From Mangrovimonas futianensis (GTDB taxonomy: Bacteria; Bacteroidota; Bacteroidia; Flavobacteriales; Flavobacteriaceae), in assembly GCF_021245805.1 (NCBI RefSeq), contig NZ_JAJJNF010000007.1, positions 62,001 to 126,000 on the forward strand: DNA of 64,000 nucleotides. Reading direction: 5' to 3'. The stretch's first letter is position 1; each line of letters begins with the position of its first letter. Shown here piece by piece: positions 45,173 through 54,767 of the stretch. A program made the translations under genes and the position numbers. The notes beneath the pieces were generated by a model that ran no database searches, was not told where the DNA came from, and was given only the letters and a program-made list of their open reading frames with translations.

Positions 45173-47659
45173 TTACTTTTTGGTTGTCGTTTTTTTCTTG
45201 GTTGCTTTTTTCTTTGGTGCTACCTTCTCTAGATGAGATTTAGCTTCTTCCAATGTCATTTCTGAGACGTCTACAGTCTTAGCCAATTCCACCTTAGTTT
45301 TTCCTTTTATAATATTGTGGCGTCCCCATCTGGCCTTTTCAACACGAATTCCTTCAGCTTCCCAATTATGGATTAACTTATCTTTTTCTTTTTGGATTTT
45401 ATCCTCTATCAACTCAACAATATCACTTTCAGATAAATTATCCCAATCATACTTCTTATTGACGTTAATAAACATATTGTTCCACTTGATAAATGGCCCA
45501 AAACGCCCTTTACCCTTCGTCACTTCCTTACCTTCATAATGATATATAGGTGCGTCTGCCTTTTGTTTTTGCTTTATCAAAACAACGGCATCCTCCATTT
45601 CCACACTTAAAGGGTCTTGACCCGCAGGCAATGAGATAAAGGTTTTTCCATGTCTTACATAAGGTCCGTATCTACCATTATTGACTTCCACTTCTTCACC
45701 TTCATAATCGCCTAAGTTCTTAGGAAGTTTGAAAAGATCCATAGCCTCTTCAAAAGTGATGGTGTTCAATTGTTGTTCTGGCGTTAAGCTGGCAAACATC
45801 GGTTTCTCTTCCTCATCAACCGTTCCTATTTGCACCATAGGACCAAATTTACCCAAACGTACACTTACTTGCCTTCCGGTTTTCGGATCTTTACCCAAAA
45901 TGCGTTCTCCAGATTCCCTTTCAGCATTTTCTTCAACATCTGTTACAGTAGGATGAAAGTCCTTATAGAATTCCCTCATCATCTTAGACCAATCCACCTT
46001 ACCGCCGGCAATTTCATCAAAATCTTCCTCAACCTTGGCGGTGAAATTGTAATCCAAAATAGTATCGAAATGATTCACTAAAAAGTCTGTTACAATCATT
46101 CCAATATCCGTAGGAACTAATTTTCCTTTATCAGACCCAACCTTCTCTGTCAAGGTTTGATCTTTAATTTGATCTTTGGCTAAAGTAAGCTGCACATATT
46201 CACGCTCGGTTCCATCTACAGTTCCCTTTTCAATATAATTTCTGTTTTGAATGGTTGAAATTGTAGGAGCATAAGTAGACGGACGACCAATACCTAACTC
46301 TTCTAATTTCTTAACCAAAGAAGCTTCCGTATAACGGTATGGTGGGCGTGTAAATCTTTGTGTCGCTGTTATATAATTATTAAGGAGTGATTCACCTACT
46401 TTCAAGTTAGGCAACATTCCTTCTTGTTCCAAATCCTCCTCATCTGTCCCTTCTAGGTAAACCTTTAAGAAACCATCAAATTTGATGATTTCCCCATTGG
46501 CAGTAAATTGCTCCTGATGCTTATCTGCCGAGATTTTCACATTGGTTCGCTCCAATTCAGCTTCACTCATTTGTGACGCAATAGCACGTTTCCAAATCAA
46601 ATCATACAATCTCGCTTGGTCCCTTTCCACATTAACACTATGCCTTGAAAAATCAGTTGGTCTGATTGCTTCGTGAGCTTCTTGGGCCCCTTTGGTTTTA
46701 CCCGTAAAATTTCTTGGCTTGCTATAATTGGATCCGTAAGCTTTTTCTATTTCATTCTGAGCTCCTTTACGAGCTTCATCCGATAAATTCACACTATCGG
46801 TTCTCATGTAAGTAATCAATCCCGCCTCATACAAACGTTGAGCCATGGTCATGGTTTTACTTACCGAAAAATATAATTTTCTTGAGGCCTCCTGCTGCAA
46901 AGTAGAGGTTGTAAACGGAGCCGCTGGTGATTTCTTGGCAGGCTTTTTCTCTAAATCGGCAACCTCAAAATGAGCTGACACATTTTGCTCTAAAAACTTT
47001 AATGCCTCTTCCTTAGAATCAAAGTTCTTTGGCAACTTGGCCTTAAAGGTGTGTCCATCTTCCGTTGAAAACTCAGCGTCTATTCTGTATGAAGCCGTTG
47101 CTTCAAATCCTTGAATTTCACGCTCTCGTTCAACAATTAAGCGAACAGCTACAGATTGCACGCGACCCGCAGACAATCCGCCTTTCACTTTTTTCCATAA
47201 AACCGGAGACAGCTCATACCCTACAATTCTATCTAACACCCGTCTTGCTTGTTGGGCATCAACTAAATCATAATCAATTCCTCTTGGGTTTTCAATAGCT
47301 TTTTGGATAGCCGACTTGGTAATCTCATTAAAGACAATACGCTTGGTTTTGGATTTATCCAATTTTAAGGTTTCTGCCAAATGCCAAGCTATGGCCTCAC
47401 CCTCACGATCCTCATCACTTGCCAACCAAACGATTTCGGCGCTTTTCACTAAATCTCTTAGTTTTTTTACGACAGCTTTCTTATCCTTGGAAACCTCATA
47501 TTTTGGCTTAAAATCACCGTCAACATCCACCCCTAATTCCTTGGAAGGAAGGTCTGCAATATGCCCAAAACTAGACTCAACCTTGAAGTCCTTTCCTAAG
47601 AATTTCTCAATAGTTTTTGCTTTTGCGGGTGACTCAACGATAACTAAATTCTTTGCCAT
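45173..47659 (-). CDS. topA: DNA topoisomerase I
   Basis: 828 residues, type IA topoisomerase relaxing negative supercoils. N-terminal Toprim (NLVIVESPAKAKTIEKFLG; DEDREGEAIAWH), active-site tyrosine in LITYMRTDS (about 290), then three C-terminal topo repeats (SVRLGKFGPMVQIG; NNGRYGPYVRHG; KGRFGPFIKWNN) without zinc-finger cysteines, and a Lys-rich tail. The three repeats without cysteines are usual in Bacteroidetes. Operonic with the arginase-like gene. Confidence 0.98.
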   Translation of the reverse strand: MAKNLVIVESPAKAKTIEKFLGKDFKVESSFGHIADLPSKELGVDVDGDFKPKYEVSKDKKAVVKKLRDLVKSAEIVWLASDEDREGEAIAWHLAETLKLDKSKTKRIVFNEITKSAIQKAIENPRGIDYDLVDAQQARRVLDRIVGYELSPVLWKKVKGGLSAGRVQSVAVRLIVEREREIQGFEATASYRIDAEFSTEDGHTFKAKLPKNFDSKEEALKFLEQNVSAHFEVADLEKKPAKKSPAAPFTTSTLQQEASRKLYFSVSKTMTMAQRLYEAGLITYMRTDSVNLSDEARKGAQNEIEKAYGSNYSKPRNFTGKTKGAQEAHEAIRPTDFSRHSVNVERDQARLYDLIWKRAIASQMSEAELERTNVKISADKHQEQFTANGEIIKFDGFLKVYLEGTDEEDLEQEGMLPNLKVGESLLNNYITATQRFTRPPYRYTEASLVKKLEELGIGRPSTYAPTISTIQNRNYIEKGTVDGTEREYVQLTLAKDQIKDQTLTEKVGSDKGKLVPTDIGMIVTDFLVNHFDTILDYNFTAKVEEDFDEIAGGKVDWSKMMREFYKDFHPTVTDVEENAERESGERILGKDPKTGRQVSVRLGKFGPMVQIGTVDEEEKPMFASLTPEQQLNTITFEEAMDLFKLPKNLGDYEGEEVEVNNGRYGPYVRHGKTFISLPAGQDPLSVEMEDAVVLIKQKQKADAPIYHYEGKEVTKGKGRFGPFIKWNNMFINVNKKYDWDNLSESDIVELIEDKIQKEKDKLIHNWEAEGIRVEKARWGRHNIIKGKTKVELAKTVDVSEMTLEEAKSHLEKVAPKKKATKKKTTTKK

Positions 47660-47678
47660 AAATACCTTTTTAAGGCTA

Positions 47679-47686
47679 CAAATGTA
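47679..47686 (-). promoter_or_regulatory. -7 element of topA
   Basis: On the minus strand TACATTTG is a perfect TAnnTTTG, 20 bases before the topA start. Confidence 0.5.
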
Positions 47687-47762
47687 GGCGAAAAAAAAGA
47701 AATCATCCTAATTTTCTGCATTATGCCGATAGATTCCACCTTAATTATTACATACTTGACAA

Positions 47763-47790
47763 TAAAAAAAGTCTGCTTTTGCAGACTTTA
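47763..47790 (-). terminator. terminator of the membrane protein gene
   Basis: Hairpin AAAGTCTGC / GCAGACTTT with loop TTTT (47768-47789), then a T-run on the minus strand; 30 bases past the stop of the gene at 47820. Confidence 0.85.
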
Positions 47791-47819
47791 CATTTGAGAT
47801 TTATCATATTTAAAATTAT

Positions 47820-48560
47820 CTAATTATCAAATCCAATAACTTTCTTATAAATGACATACACAGGGTGATAAGTAAACGCCGAAGTCACCAAAACACCAAC
47901 ACCACACATTAAAAATCCTATCACAGAAGCCAATATGGAAGAGATCACAATAAGCCCAAAGGAAATCAACCATTTTTTATTTCCTAACACAAAACTATTA
48001 GTAATCATATCACCTACCGACCACTCGGGATTAAATGCGAAAAAGATATTGAAGAAAGACATGGGCACAATGGCATATATTAATGGTAAACCACAAAACA
48101 TTCCAAACAATATGGAAAGACCTAAGGTAACCAGTAATATTAAAATCATTTTACCTACATATTCCTTTTTGAAAAAATAGAACAAATCCCCGGTTTTCAC
48201 TTCCTCATTTTCATCCAGTTTTTTCAACATTCTGAAAAATGCTGTTTTTATAGCCAGGGATACTAAGGCAATCGCCAAAATAGCCAAAAAATAAAAGAAA
48301 ATCATCCCCAACGGCATTTCAGACAAATAGGCCTCTACAGCCTCTTCATTGTATCTACCATCAATAGACTCTGACCAAGCCAAAGCAATAATAGGAAAGT
48401 AAAAAATCATCACCACTGGAATAGTTATGGCAATAATTACCAGCTGCATGATCAAACCATGCAACCAACTTTTCTTAAATAAAGCTACGGAGTCGTTAAA
48501 GACATCTCCAAAATCAAGTTTTGGAGCATTTTCAATTTTAGCACGGACCCAATCAGACAT
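47820..48560 (-). CDS. multi-pass membrane protein of unknown function
   Basis: 246 residues, about six transmembrane helices (first at about 36-60, last at about 200-230). The N-terminus KLDFGDVFNDSVALFKKSW is the start of a widespread Bacteroidetes family often mislabelled beta-carotene 15,15'-monooxygenase; there are none of the His ligands of that enzyme. The arrangement resembles the membrane domain of glycerophosphodiester phosphodiesterases. Function unknown. Confidence 0.8.
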   Translation of the reverse strand: MSDWVRAKIENAPKLDFGDVFNDSVALFKKSWLHGLIMQLVIIAITIPVVMIFYFPIIALAWSESIDGRYNEEAVEAYLSEMPLGMIFFYFLAILAIALVSLAIKTAFFRMLKKLDENEEVKTGDLFYFFKKEYVGKMILILLVTLGLSILFGMFCGLPLIYAIVPMSFFNIFFAFNPEWSVGDMITNSFVLGNKKWLISFGLIVISSILASVIGFLMCGVGVLVTSAFTYHPVYVIYKKVIGFDN

Positions 48561-48634
48561 AACGATTTAGTTTTAGGTTAGTTACAACCTCCAAACTAAT
48601 AAATATTTCATCGTTAAACAACTAATAACCAGAA

Positions 48635-49870
48635 TTAAAAGCTAAAAGTACTCAAGAGATTTATAGAGTTTTCAGAATATTCATATTGGTTTAAAAAACC
48701 ATCCCCTACCAATAACAAAGTGGTTTCAAGAGGAATCACGTCACGGCCATCAACATCTTCAAAATTCTGAAGCTGCTGTAACTCCAAAGGATTGGCTTTG
48801 TTAAATATTTTTAATCCGGCTGTTCCATCACACACAAACAGACTGTTTCCCTGATATCCCAAGCCATATGGGTTTTCGAGACTATATTGCCCAACTAAAG
48901 TTGGATTCTGTTTATTGGAAATATCGATGACCTCTAAAACGCTTTCCATTTGACCACATGGGTTTCCGCCCCTTAAAGTAAGATATGCATAATTTCCATC
49001 GACCACTACAGGATCACAGCCTTCCCAATGAAGAAACTCCGACATAAAAATGGGATTCGTCCTATCGTGAATATCATATATAAACATGCCATTGTTTCCT
49101 CCCATATATAAGTAATCTTCATAATAAAAAAGGGTTTCAATATTCCAACCCGCATAAAAACTACCATCCAAAACTGGTGATGATAGACTGGAAATATTAA
49201 TAATACTTAATTCATACTCCCCTACTGTATACAAGAAGTTATCGACAATTTGAAATCTAGCCAAAGAACCACCAACACCTACGTCACTACTACTTTCTGC
49301 CGCACCAATAAAAGGACCATTGACACCAAAATCTGTATCACTATTCAACTCAATTCGTTCCTCCTCAAGATACCATCCCACAATGACATTTTCGGTGTAA
49401 TCGTAAGAATCAAAATCAACCATATAAGCTCCTTCGGGTATATCATAATTGTAAACATTAAAAACATCCTCTAATCTATTGACTTCTTCAATATTGTTCA
49501 TGTCAGAAATATCAAATACCACCAAATCAATCAAGCTATCAGCAAACAAAAATCCATCCTTAATTGAAACATCCTTATTTCCAGGTATTTTGATAAAAGC
49601 AATTAAATTGGGATCAGAGGGATTGGTGTTATCTATCACATGAACTCCTGCATTATCTTCATTGATAAATATGTAACCGTTGTAATAGTAAATTTTCCCA
49701 GATTCCACAATAGCTTGCGGCCCCATAACCTCTACCGAAGTTCTCAACTCAATTTTAGACATTAAAATGGGATGCGCCACATTAACATACTCATATTGTG
49801 CACTATCATCGTTATTAGCGCAATTAACAAGGAGCACAAAAATTGACAGAAAGGAAACGACTTTTTTCAT
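48635..49870 (-). CDS. LVIVD-repeat lipoprotein (beta-propeller)
   Basis: 411 residues: lipoprotein signal with lipobox LLVNC (Cys18), then repeats of the LVIVD type, each with a [VLI]-x-[VI]-D/N-[IV] turn, such as GVHVIDNTNPSDPNLIAFIKIPG, LVVFDISDMNNIEEVNRL and SVLEVIDISNKQNPTLVGQY. They are predicted to close as a beta-propeller. Probably on the cell surface; ligand unknown. Stands alone between a membrane protein gene and miaB. Confidence 0.88.
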   Translation of the reverse strand: MKKVVSFLSIFVLLVNCANNDDSAQYEYVNVAHPILMSKIELRTSVEVMGPQAIVESGKIYYYNGYIFINEDNAGVHVIDNTNPSDPNLIAFIKIPGNKDVSIKDGFLFADSLIDLVVFDISDMNNIEEVNRLEDVFNVYNYDIPEGAYMVDFDSYDYTENVIVGWYLEEERIELNSDTDFGVNGPFIGAAESSSDVGVGGSLARFQIVDNFLYTVGEYELSIINISSLSSPVLDGSFYAGWNIETLFYYEDYLYMGGNNGMFIYDIHDRTNPIFMSEFLHWEGCDPVVVDGNYAYLTLRGGNPCGQMESVLEVIDISNKQNPTLVGQYSLENPYGLGYQGNSLFVCDGTAGLKIFNKANPLELQQLQNFEDVDGRDVIPLETTLLLVGDGFLNQYEYSENSINLLSTFSF

Positions 49871-49971
49871 GGTTGGTTTTTATCTATTAGATGTAAAAAT
49901 AACAAAAAGGTTGCCTCCTAATTAAATGAATTTTAACTTCTGCCATTATGTCACTATATTTAAATTAATCC

Positions 49972-49979
49972 TATCTTTG
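49972..49979 (+). promoter_or_regulatory. -7 element of the miaB operon
   Basis: TATCTTTG, a perfect TAnnTTTG, 38 bases before the miaB start. A TATG 21 bases upstream could be a weak -33 element. Confidence 0.5.
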
Positions 49980-50016
49980 CACTCTTATTGATAGAAATAG
50001 ATTCTACACATTTAGT

Positions 50017-51462
50017 ATGGAGAAAATCATAGACGAAAACAAACAAGGAGAAAAACTGATCCTTGATCAGAAAGAAGGCAACCAAAGAAAACTTTTTATA
50101 GAGAGTTATGGCTGCCAAATGAATTTTAGTGATAGTGAAATTGTTGCGTCCATCCTCTCTGAAAATGGATTTAATACAACCCAAAACTTAGAAGATGCCG
50201 ATTTGGTTTTGGTCAACACCTGTTCCATTAGAGATAAAGCCGAACAAACCGTTAGAAAACGTTTGGAGAAATATAATGCCGTAAAAAAAATCAACCCAAA
50301 CATGAAAGTTGGTGTTTTGGGATGTATGGCAGAACGCCTTAAAAGTAAGTTTTTAGAGGAAGAAAAAATCGTTGACTTGGTGGTTGGCCCAGACGCGTAC
50401 AAGGATCTACCCAACCTGGTTGCCGAAGTGGATGAAGGAAGAAATGCCGTTAATGTGATTCTTTCTAAAGAGGAGACTTATGGCGATATTGCTCCCGTTA
50501 GATTAAACAGTAATGGAGTTACTGCCTTTGTTTCCATCACCCGTGGATGTGACAACATGTGCACTTTTTGTGTGGTTCCTTTTACCCGTGGTAGAGAACG
50601 AAGCCGTGACCCACAAAGTATTATCGAAGAAATTAATGATCTTTGGAGCAAAGGCTTTAAAGAAGTTACTTTACTTGGTCAGAATGTCGATAGCTACTTG
50701 TGGTATGGAGGCGGATTGAAAAAAGATTTTTCAAAGGCATCTGATCTTCAAAAAGCGACTGCCGTTAATTTTTCTCAATTATTGGAGATGTGCGCCAAAG
50801 CACAACCAAAAATGCGCTTTAGATTTTCAACTTCTAACCCGCAGGATATGACTTTAGACGTGATTGAAACCATGGCTAAGCATAACAATATTTGCAATTA
50901 TATCCATTTACCTGTTCAAAGTGGAAGCAATAGAATCTTACAAGAAATGAATCGTCAGCATACCCGTGAAGAGTATTTTGAAATGATTGACAACATCAAA
51001 CGCCTCATTCCAGATTGTGCCATTTCTCAAGACATGATTGCTGGGTTCCCTACTGAAACTGAACAAGACCATCAAGACACCTTAAGTTTGATGGAATACG
51101 TAAAATATGACTTCGGATTCATGTTTGCATACTCTGAAAGACCGGGAACTATGGCTGAAAGAAAAATGGAAGATGATGTCCCTGAAGCCACCAAAAAGCG
51201 TCGCTTGCAAGAAATTATAAATCTACAACAACAACATAGTTTATACAGAACAGAGCAACACTTGGGCAAGGTAGAGGAAGTTTTGATTGAAAAATCATCA
51301 AAAAAATCAGATGCCCATTGGTCAGGAAGAAACAGCCAGAACACAGTGGTTGTATTTCCTAAGGAACACTATAAAGTAGGAGATTTTGTGAATGTAAAAA
51401 TCACCGATTGTACTACGGCTACCCTTATTGGAGAAGCTGTTGGCTACTCTGAAAACAACTAA
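50017..51462 (+). CDS. miaB: tRNA-2-methylthio-N6-dimethylallyladenosine synthase
   Basis: 481 residues. Adds the methylthio group to i6A37 of tRNAs. N-terminal UPF0004 domain with three cluster cysteines (ESYGCQMN, NTCSIRDKA, GCMAER), radical SAM motif RGCDNMCTFCVVPFTRG (CxxxCxxC at about 181-188) and a C-terminal TRAM domain (about 415-478). The start gives a 30-residue extension before the domain, usual here. First gene of a five-gene plus-strand run. Confidence 0.97.
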   Translation: MEKIIDENKQGEKLILDQKEGNQRKLFIESYGCQMNFSDSEIVASILSENGFNTTQNLEDADLVLVNTCSIRDKAEQTVRKRLEKYNAVKKINPNMKVGVLGCMAERLKSKFLEEEKIVDLVVGPDAYKDLPNLVAEVDEGRNAVNVILSKEETYGDIAPVRLNSNGVTAFVSITRGCDNMCTFCVVPFTRGRERSRDPQSIIEEINDLWSKGFKEVTLLGQNVDSYLWYGGGLKKDFSKASDLQKATAVNFSQLLEMCAKAQPKMRFRFSTSNPQDMTLDVIETMAKHNNICNYIHLPVQSGSNRILQEMNRQHTREEYFEMIDNIKRLIPDCAISQDMIAGFPTETEQDHQDTLSLMEYVKYDFGFMFAYSERPGTMAERKMEDDVPEATKKRRLQEIINLQQQHSLYRTEQHLGKVEEVLIEKSSKKSDAHWSGRNSQNTVVVFPKEHYKVGDFVNVKITDCTTATLIGEAVGYSENN

Positions 51463-51466
51463 ACTT

Positions 51467-52735
51467 ATGGAATCTATTCAAGCTATAAAACAACGATTTG
51501 GCATTATTGGTAACGATCACAAATTAAATCGGGCCATAGAAAAAGCCATTCAAGTAGCACCAACAGACATTTCAGTTTTAGTGACAGGAGAAAGTGGGGT
51601 TGGGAAAGAAAGTATTCCTAAAATTATACATTCTTTATCCCATAGAAAACATGGTAAATACATTGCTGTAAACTGTGGTGCCATTCCCGAAGGGACGATA
51701 GACAGTGAGTTGTTTGGTCATGAAAAAGGTGCTTTTACAGGAGCCACACAAACACGCTCCGGATATTTTGAAGTTGCTGATGGTGGAACCATTTTCTTAG
51801 ATGAAGTTGGAGAATTACCGCTCCCTACACAAGTACGCTTACTCCGGGTTTTAGAGAACGGTGAATTTATCAAGGTAGGTAGTTCTAAAGTTCAAAAAAC
51901 GAATGTGAGAATTGTAGCGGCTACCAACGTGAATATGTTTGAAGCCATCAAAAAGGAAAAATTCAGGGAAGATTTATACTACCGCCTTAGCACTGTAGAA
52001 ATTCATTTACCCCCTTTAAGAGAGCGTAAGGAAGACATTCACTTGCTTTTTAGAAAGTTTGCCAGTGATTTTGCGCTTAAATATAAAATGCCAACTATCA
52101 AATTGACTGATGATGCCGTAAGTATCCTACTCAAATATAGATGGAACGGAAACATCAGACAATTAAGAAACGTTGCTGAGCAAATATCTGTTATTGAACA
52201 AAACAGAACTATAACAGCAGAAGTACTACGAAGTTATCTACCCAATGTAGGCAACAATCTTCCTGCCGTTGTTAACAACAGCAAGTCTGAAAGTGACTTT
52301 AGCAGTGAAAGGGAGATTTTATACAAGGTGCTTTTCGACATGAAAAGCGACCTTAATGACTTAAAGAAACTAACCATGGAATTGATGAAAAGCGGAAATG
52401 CTACCGAAGTTCAAAAAAGCCATGAAGGTTTGATTCAAAAAATATACGGCGAAGATGAAGCCGAAGATGCCGTTGAAGATCTAGAAGACCTTGAAGTGCT
52501 ATCGCTTCCAGAAAACCGAAGCCTCCCAGAACCTTTACCAGAAGAAACTTTAGAGGATAAATACCACTTTGCTGAAGATGTGGAAGAAGAAGAAACCTTA
52601 TCTATTCAAGACAAAGAATTGGAATTAATCAAAAAATCGCTTGAAAGACACCATGGAAAGCGTAAATTGGCAGCACAGGATTTGGGCATCAGTGAGCGCA
52701 CCCTTTACAGAAAAATTAAACAATACGACCTCTAA
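51467..52735 (+). CDS. sigma54-dependent AAA+ activator lacking a receiver domain
   Basis: 422 residues from MESIQAIKQRFG, four bases after miaB; the longer frame from 51428 would overlap miaB. AAA+ domain: Walker A GESGVGKES (about 41-49), the sigma54-contact loop GAFTGA (88-93), Walker B GTIFLDEVGELP, and the R-finger segment. The N-terminus starts directly with the ATPase, with no receiver, GAF or PAS domain. An acidic linker precedes a Fis-type helix-turn-helix (RKLAAQDLGISERTLYRKI). So it is probably constitutively active or controlled by another protein. Needs RpoN, not in the window. Confidence 0.92.
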   Translation: MESIQAIKQRFGIIGNDHKLNRAIEKAIQVAPTDISVLVTGESGVGKESIPKIIHSLSHRKHGKYIAVNCGAIPEGTIDSELFGHEKGAFTGATQTRSGYFEVADGGTIFLDEVGELPLPTQVRLLRVLENGEFIKVGSSKVQKTNVRIVAATNVNMFEAIKKEKFREDLYYRLSTVEIHLPPLRERKEDIHLLFRKFASDFALKYKMPTIKLTDDAVSILLKYRWNGNIRQLRNVAEQISVIEQNRTITAEVLRSYLPNVGNNLPAVVNNSKSESDFSSEREILYKVLFDMKSDLNDLKKLTMELMKSGNATEVQKSHEGLIQKIYGEDEAEDAVEDLEDLEVLSLPENRSLPEPLPEETLEDKYHFAEDVEEEETLSIQDKELELIKKSLERHHGKRKLAAQDLGISERTLYRKIKQYDL

Positions 52736-52741
52736 TCTATC

Positions 52742-53251
52742 ATGACAAAATTCCTAAAACTGTTTTCGATTATTGCCTTATTTGTTTTGGTTTCCGGTTG
52801 CGGATTTTACTCCTTTACAGGAGCCTCAATCTGCCCCGAAAATAAAACATTTCAAGTCAACTATTTTCAAAACAACGCCTTATTGATTGAGCCAGGACTT
52901 GACAGGGATTTCACCAATGCCCTAACCGATTTGTTACTTAACCAGACCAATTTGGAATTGGTAAAAAGCGGCGGGGATATGATTTACGAAGGGGAAATCA
53001 CTGAATACCGCATCTCGCCAACTACGGCTACAGCCAACAATACGGCAGCCCAAAACAGACTGACTATGTCAGTTAACGTCCGATATTATGACAAATGTGA
53101 ACCAGACGAAACATTTGAACAACGCTTTACCTTTTTCTATGACTATGCCGGTAACCAACAATTAATTGGTTCGGACAAGGACACAGCCCACGAAGAATTA
53201 TTTGAACGTTTGACTCAAGACATATTTAATGCTACCTTAGCTAAATGGTAA
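52742..53251 (+). CDS. lptE: LptE-like lipopolysaccharide assembly lipoprotein
   Basis: 169 residues. Signal with lipobox LVSGC (Cys20) followed by GFYSFTGASI, the opening typical of the Bacteroidetes LptE family, then an alpha/beta core with a two-helix layer (ALTDLLLNQTNLELV; EITEYRISPT). With LptD it would insert lipopolysaccharide into the outer membrane. It starts six bases after the AAA+ activator and five before the next gene. Confidence 0.85.
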   Translation: MTKFLKLFSIIALFVLVSGCGFYSFTGASICPENKTFQVNYFQNNALLIEPGLDRDFTNALTDLLLNQTNLELVKSGGDMIYEGEITEYRISPTTATANNTAAQNRLTMSVNVRYYDKCEPDETFEQRFTFFYDYAGNQQLIGSDKDTAHEELFERLTQDIFNATLAKW

Positions 53252-53255
53252 CCTT

Positions 53256-54257
53256 ATGAATCGAGCCGAATTCCATAATATTTTACAACATCCGCAGGAC
53301 ATTTCTTCTGCAGATGTGGACGGAATTCGCGCCATTATTGATGCTTTCCCCTACTTTCAACCTGCTAGAGCACTTTATCTAAAAGCTTTAAAAGACGACG
53401 AAAGCTTCAAATACAATCAAGAGTTAAAAACAACAGCCGCCTATACAACAGACAGAAGTATCTTGTTTGATTTTATTACTTCGGAAGATTTTCAGCAAAA
53501 TGAAATTTCCAAGTCCATCAAACAAAATACTATTTATCTCAAAGAAATGGATGTTGATGCTGATGACATTTCGGTAGATAAAAAAGTTTCTGACGACCCA
53601 GAGTTAAAAAAACATATTGAAGACACCAAAGATATCTTGGACCCCGATTTGTTTCAGCCCAAAATCAAAAAGGCTCCTATTGCCTATTTTGAATTGGACA
53701 AAACTGAGGAAATTACAGAATCAAAAAGTGATACTTCTTTAAACGACACTGAGGAAAATATCTCAGAAATTGAAGAGGAAAGGACTTCAATTGATATTCT
53801 AAACATCGGAAAGCCATTAGAGTTTGACGCAAAAGAAACCCACTCTTTCAATGAATGGTTAAAACTAACCTCTTACCAACCTATTGAAAGAAATGAGGAG
53901 ACAGACAAAATGGATTCTTCAGAAAAAAAGGAACAACCGAAGGAAGTTTCAACTAAAAAGGATGAAACAGAAACGGATAGAAAAAGGAAATTTGCTCTTA
54001 TAGACAAGTTTATTTCTATCAATCCTAAGATTTCCCCAGAGAAATCTACAGGTAAAAACAAAAACTTGGCTGAGGAAAGTATCCTACAACCTGACGCCTT
54101 GATGACAGAAACTCTAGCCCGAATTTATTTAGAGCAAAAAAACTATAAAAAGGCAATTCAATCTTATAAAATTTTAAGTTTGAAATATCCAGAAAAAAGT
54201 GGTTTCTTTGCAGACCAAATTAAAGCAGTAGAAAAATTACAAGAACAAAATAAATAA
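53256..54257 (+). CDS. acidic protein with a C-terminal tetratricopeptide motif
   Basis: 333 residues, no signal peptide. N-terminal helical part (EFHNILQHPQDISSADVDGIRAII and YFQPARALYLKALK), then a long charged, probably disordered linker rich in Glu, Lys and Ser (about 110-255), and a C-terminal TPR-like pair (ALMTETLARIYLEQKNYKKAIQSYKIL). Likely a cytoplasmic adaptor. Located between lptE and secG with gaps of 4 and 6 bases; the same grouping suggests an envelope-biogenesis role, which is inference. Confidence 0.75.
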   Translation: MNRAEFHNILQHPQDISSADVDGIRAIIDAFPYFQPARALYLKALKDDESFKYNQELKTTAAYTTDRSILFDFITSEDFQQNEISKSIKQNTIYLKEMDVDADDISVDKKVSDDPELKKHIEDTKDILDPDLFQPKIKKAPIAYFELDKTEEITESKSDTSLNDTEENISEIEEERTSIDILNIGKPLEFDAKETHSFNEWLKLTSYQPIERNEETDKMDSSEKKEQPKEVSTKKDETETDRKRKFALIDKFISINPKISPEKSTGKNKNLAEESILQPDALMTETLARIYLEQKNYKKAIQSYKILSLKYPEKSGFFADQIKAVEKLQEQNK

Positions 54258-54263
54258 TTTAAG

Positions 54264-54620
54264 ATGAGTACGTTCACAATATTTTTAGTACTAATTGTTG
54301 TAGTAGCCTTTTTATTAGTCGTAGTGATTATGGTACAAAACCCTAAAGGAGGTGGACTTTCTTCTTCTTTTGGTGGTGGTGGAACCCAACAATTGGGAGG
54401 AGTTAAAAAAACATCGGACTTCTTGGACAAAAGTACTTGGACGTTGGCCGGAGTGATGTTGGCATTGATTCTATTATCTAATGTTACCATTCACAGAGGA
54501 GCTCAATCTAATGAATCAAAAGCATTAGACCCAGCAACAACGACTCAGCCAGTTACAACCCCAGATATTCCTGCTCCAGCAGAAAACGCAACAACTACAG
54601 CACAAGATTCTACAAAGTAA
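54264..54620 (+). CDS. secG: Sec translocase subunit SecG
   Basis: 118 residues. Two transmembrane helices (about 3-22 and 57-74) with the SecG loop VVIMVQNPKGGGLSSSFGGG between them, plus a longer Thr/Ala-rich cytoplasmic or periplasmic tail of about 40 residues. Part of SecYEG. Last gene of the miaB operon, followed by a terminator at 54641-54667. Confidence 0.95.
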   Translation: MSTFTIFLVLIVVVAFLLVVVIMVQNPKGGGLSSSFGGGGTQQLGGVKKTSDFLDKSTWTLAGVMLALILLSNVTIHRGAQSNESKALDPATTTQPVTTPDIPAPAENATTTAQDSTK

Positions 54621-54640
54621 TCTTTAAAAATATTTTAAAG

Positions 54641-54667
54641 AGCCAACCAATAGGTTGGCTTTTTTTA
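54641..54667 (+). terminator. terminator of the miaB-secG run
   Basis: Hairpin AGCCAACC / GGTTGGCT with loop AATA, then a run of seven T; 21 bases past the secG stop. Confidence 0.9.
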
Positions 54668-54692
54668 TACCTCAAATTATAGTAAATGAAAT

Positions 54693-54724
54693 TTTGTCAG
54701 TCCTTTGGCATTGGCATATTTTTC
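54693..54724 (+). promoter_or_regulatory. groES-groEL promoter
   Basis: TTTG (54693-54696), a 20-base spacer and TATTTTTC (54717-54724), seven of eight -7 bases, 44 bases before groES. No CIRCE inverted repeat was seen between the promoter and groES. Confidence 0.55.
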
Positions 54725-54767
54725 GCTTCTCCCAAAACAATAATTATTAAAATTAAATTTTAAACAT

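Noticed and set aside
51428..51466. Upstream ATG of the sigma54 activator inside miaB
   Set aside because: It would overlap miaB by 35 bases and add a leader not expected in the family; the Met at 51467, just after the miaB stop, is better.
54667..54767. CIRCE operator before groES
   Set aside because: No TTAGCACTC-type inverted repeat is present; only a Bacteroidetes promoter is seen.
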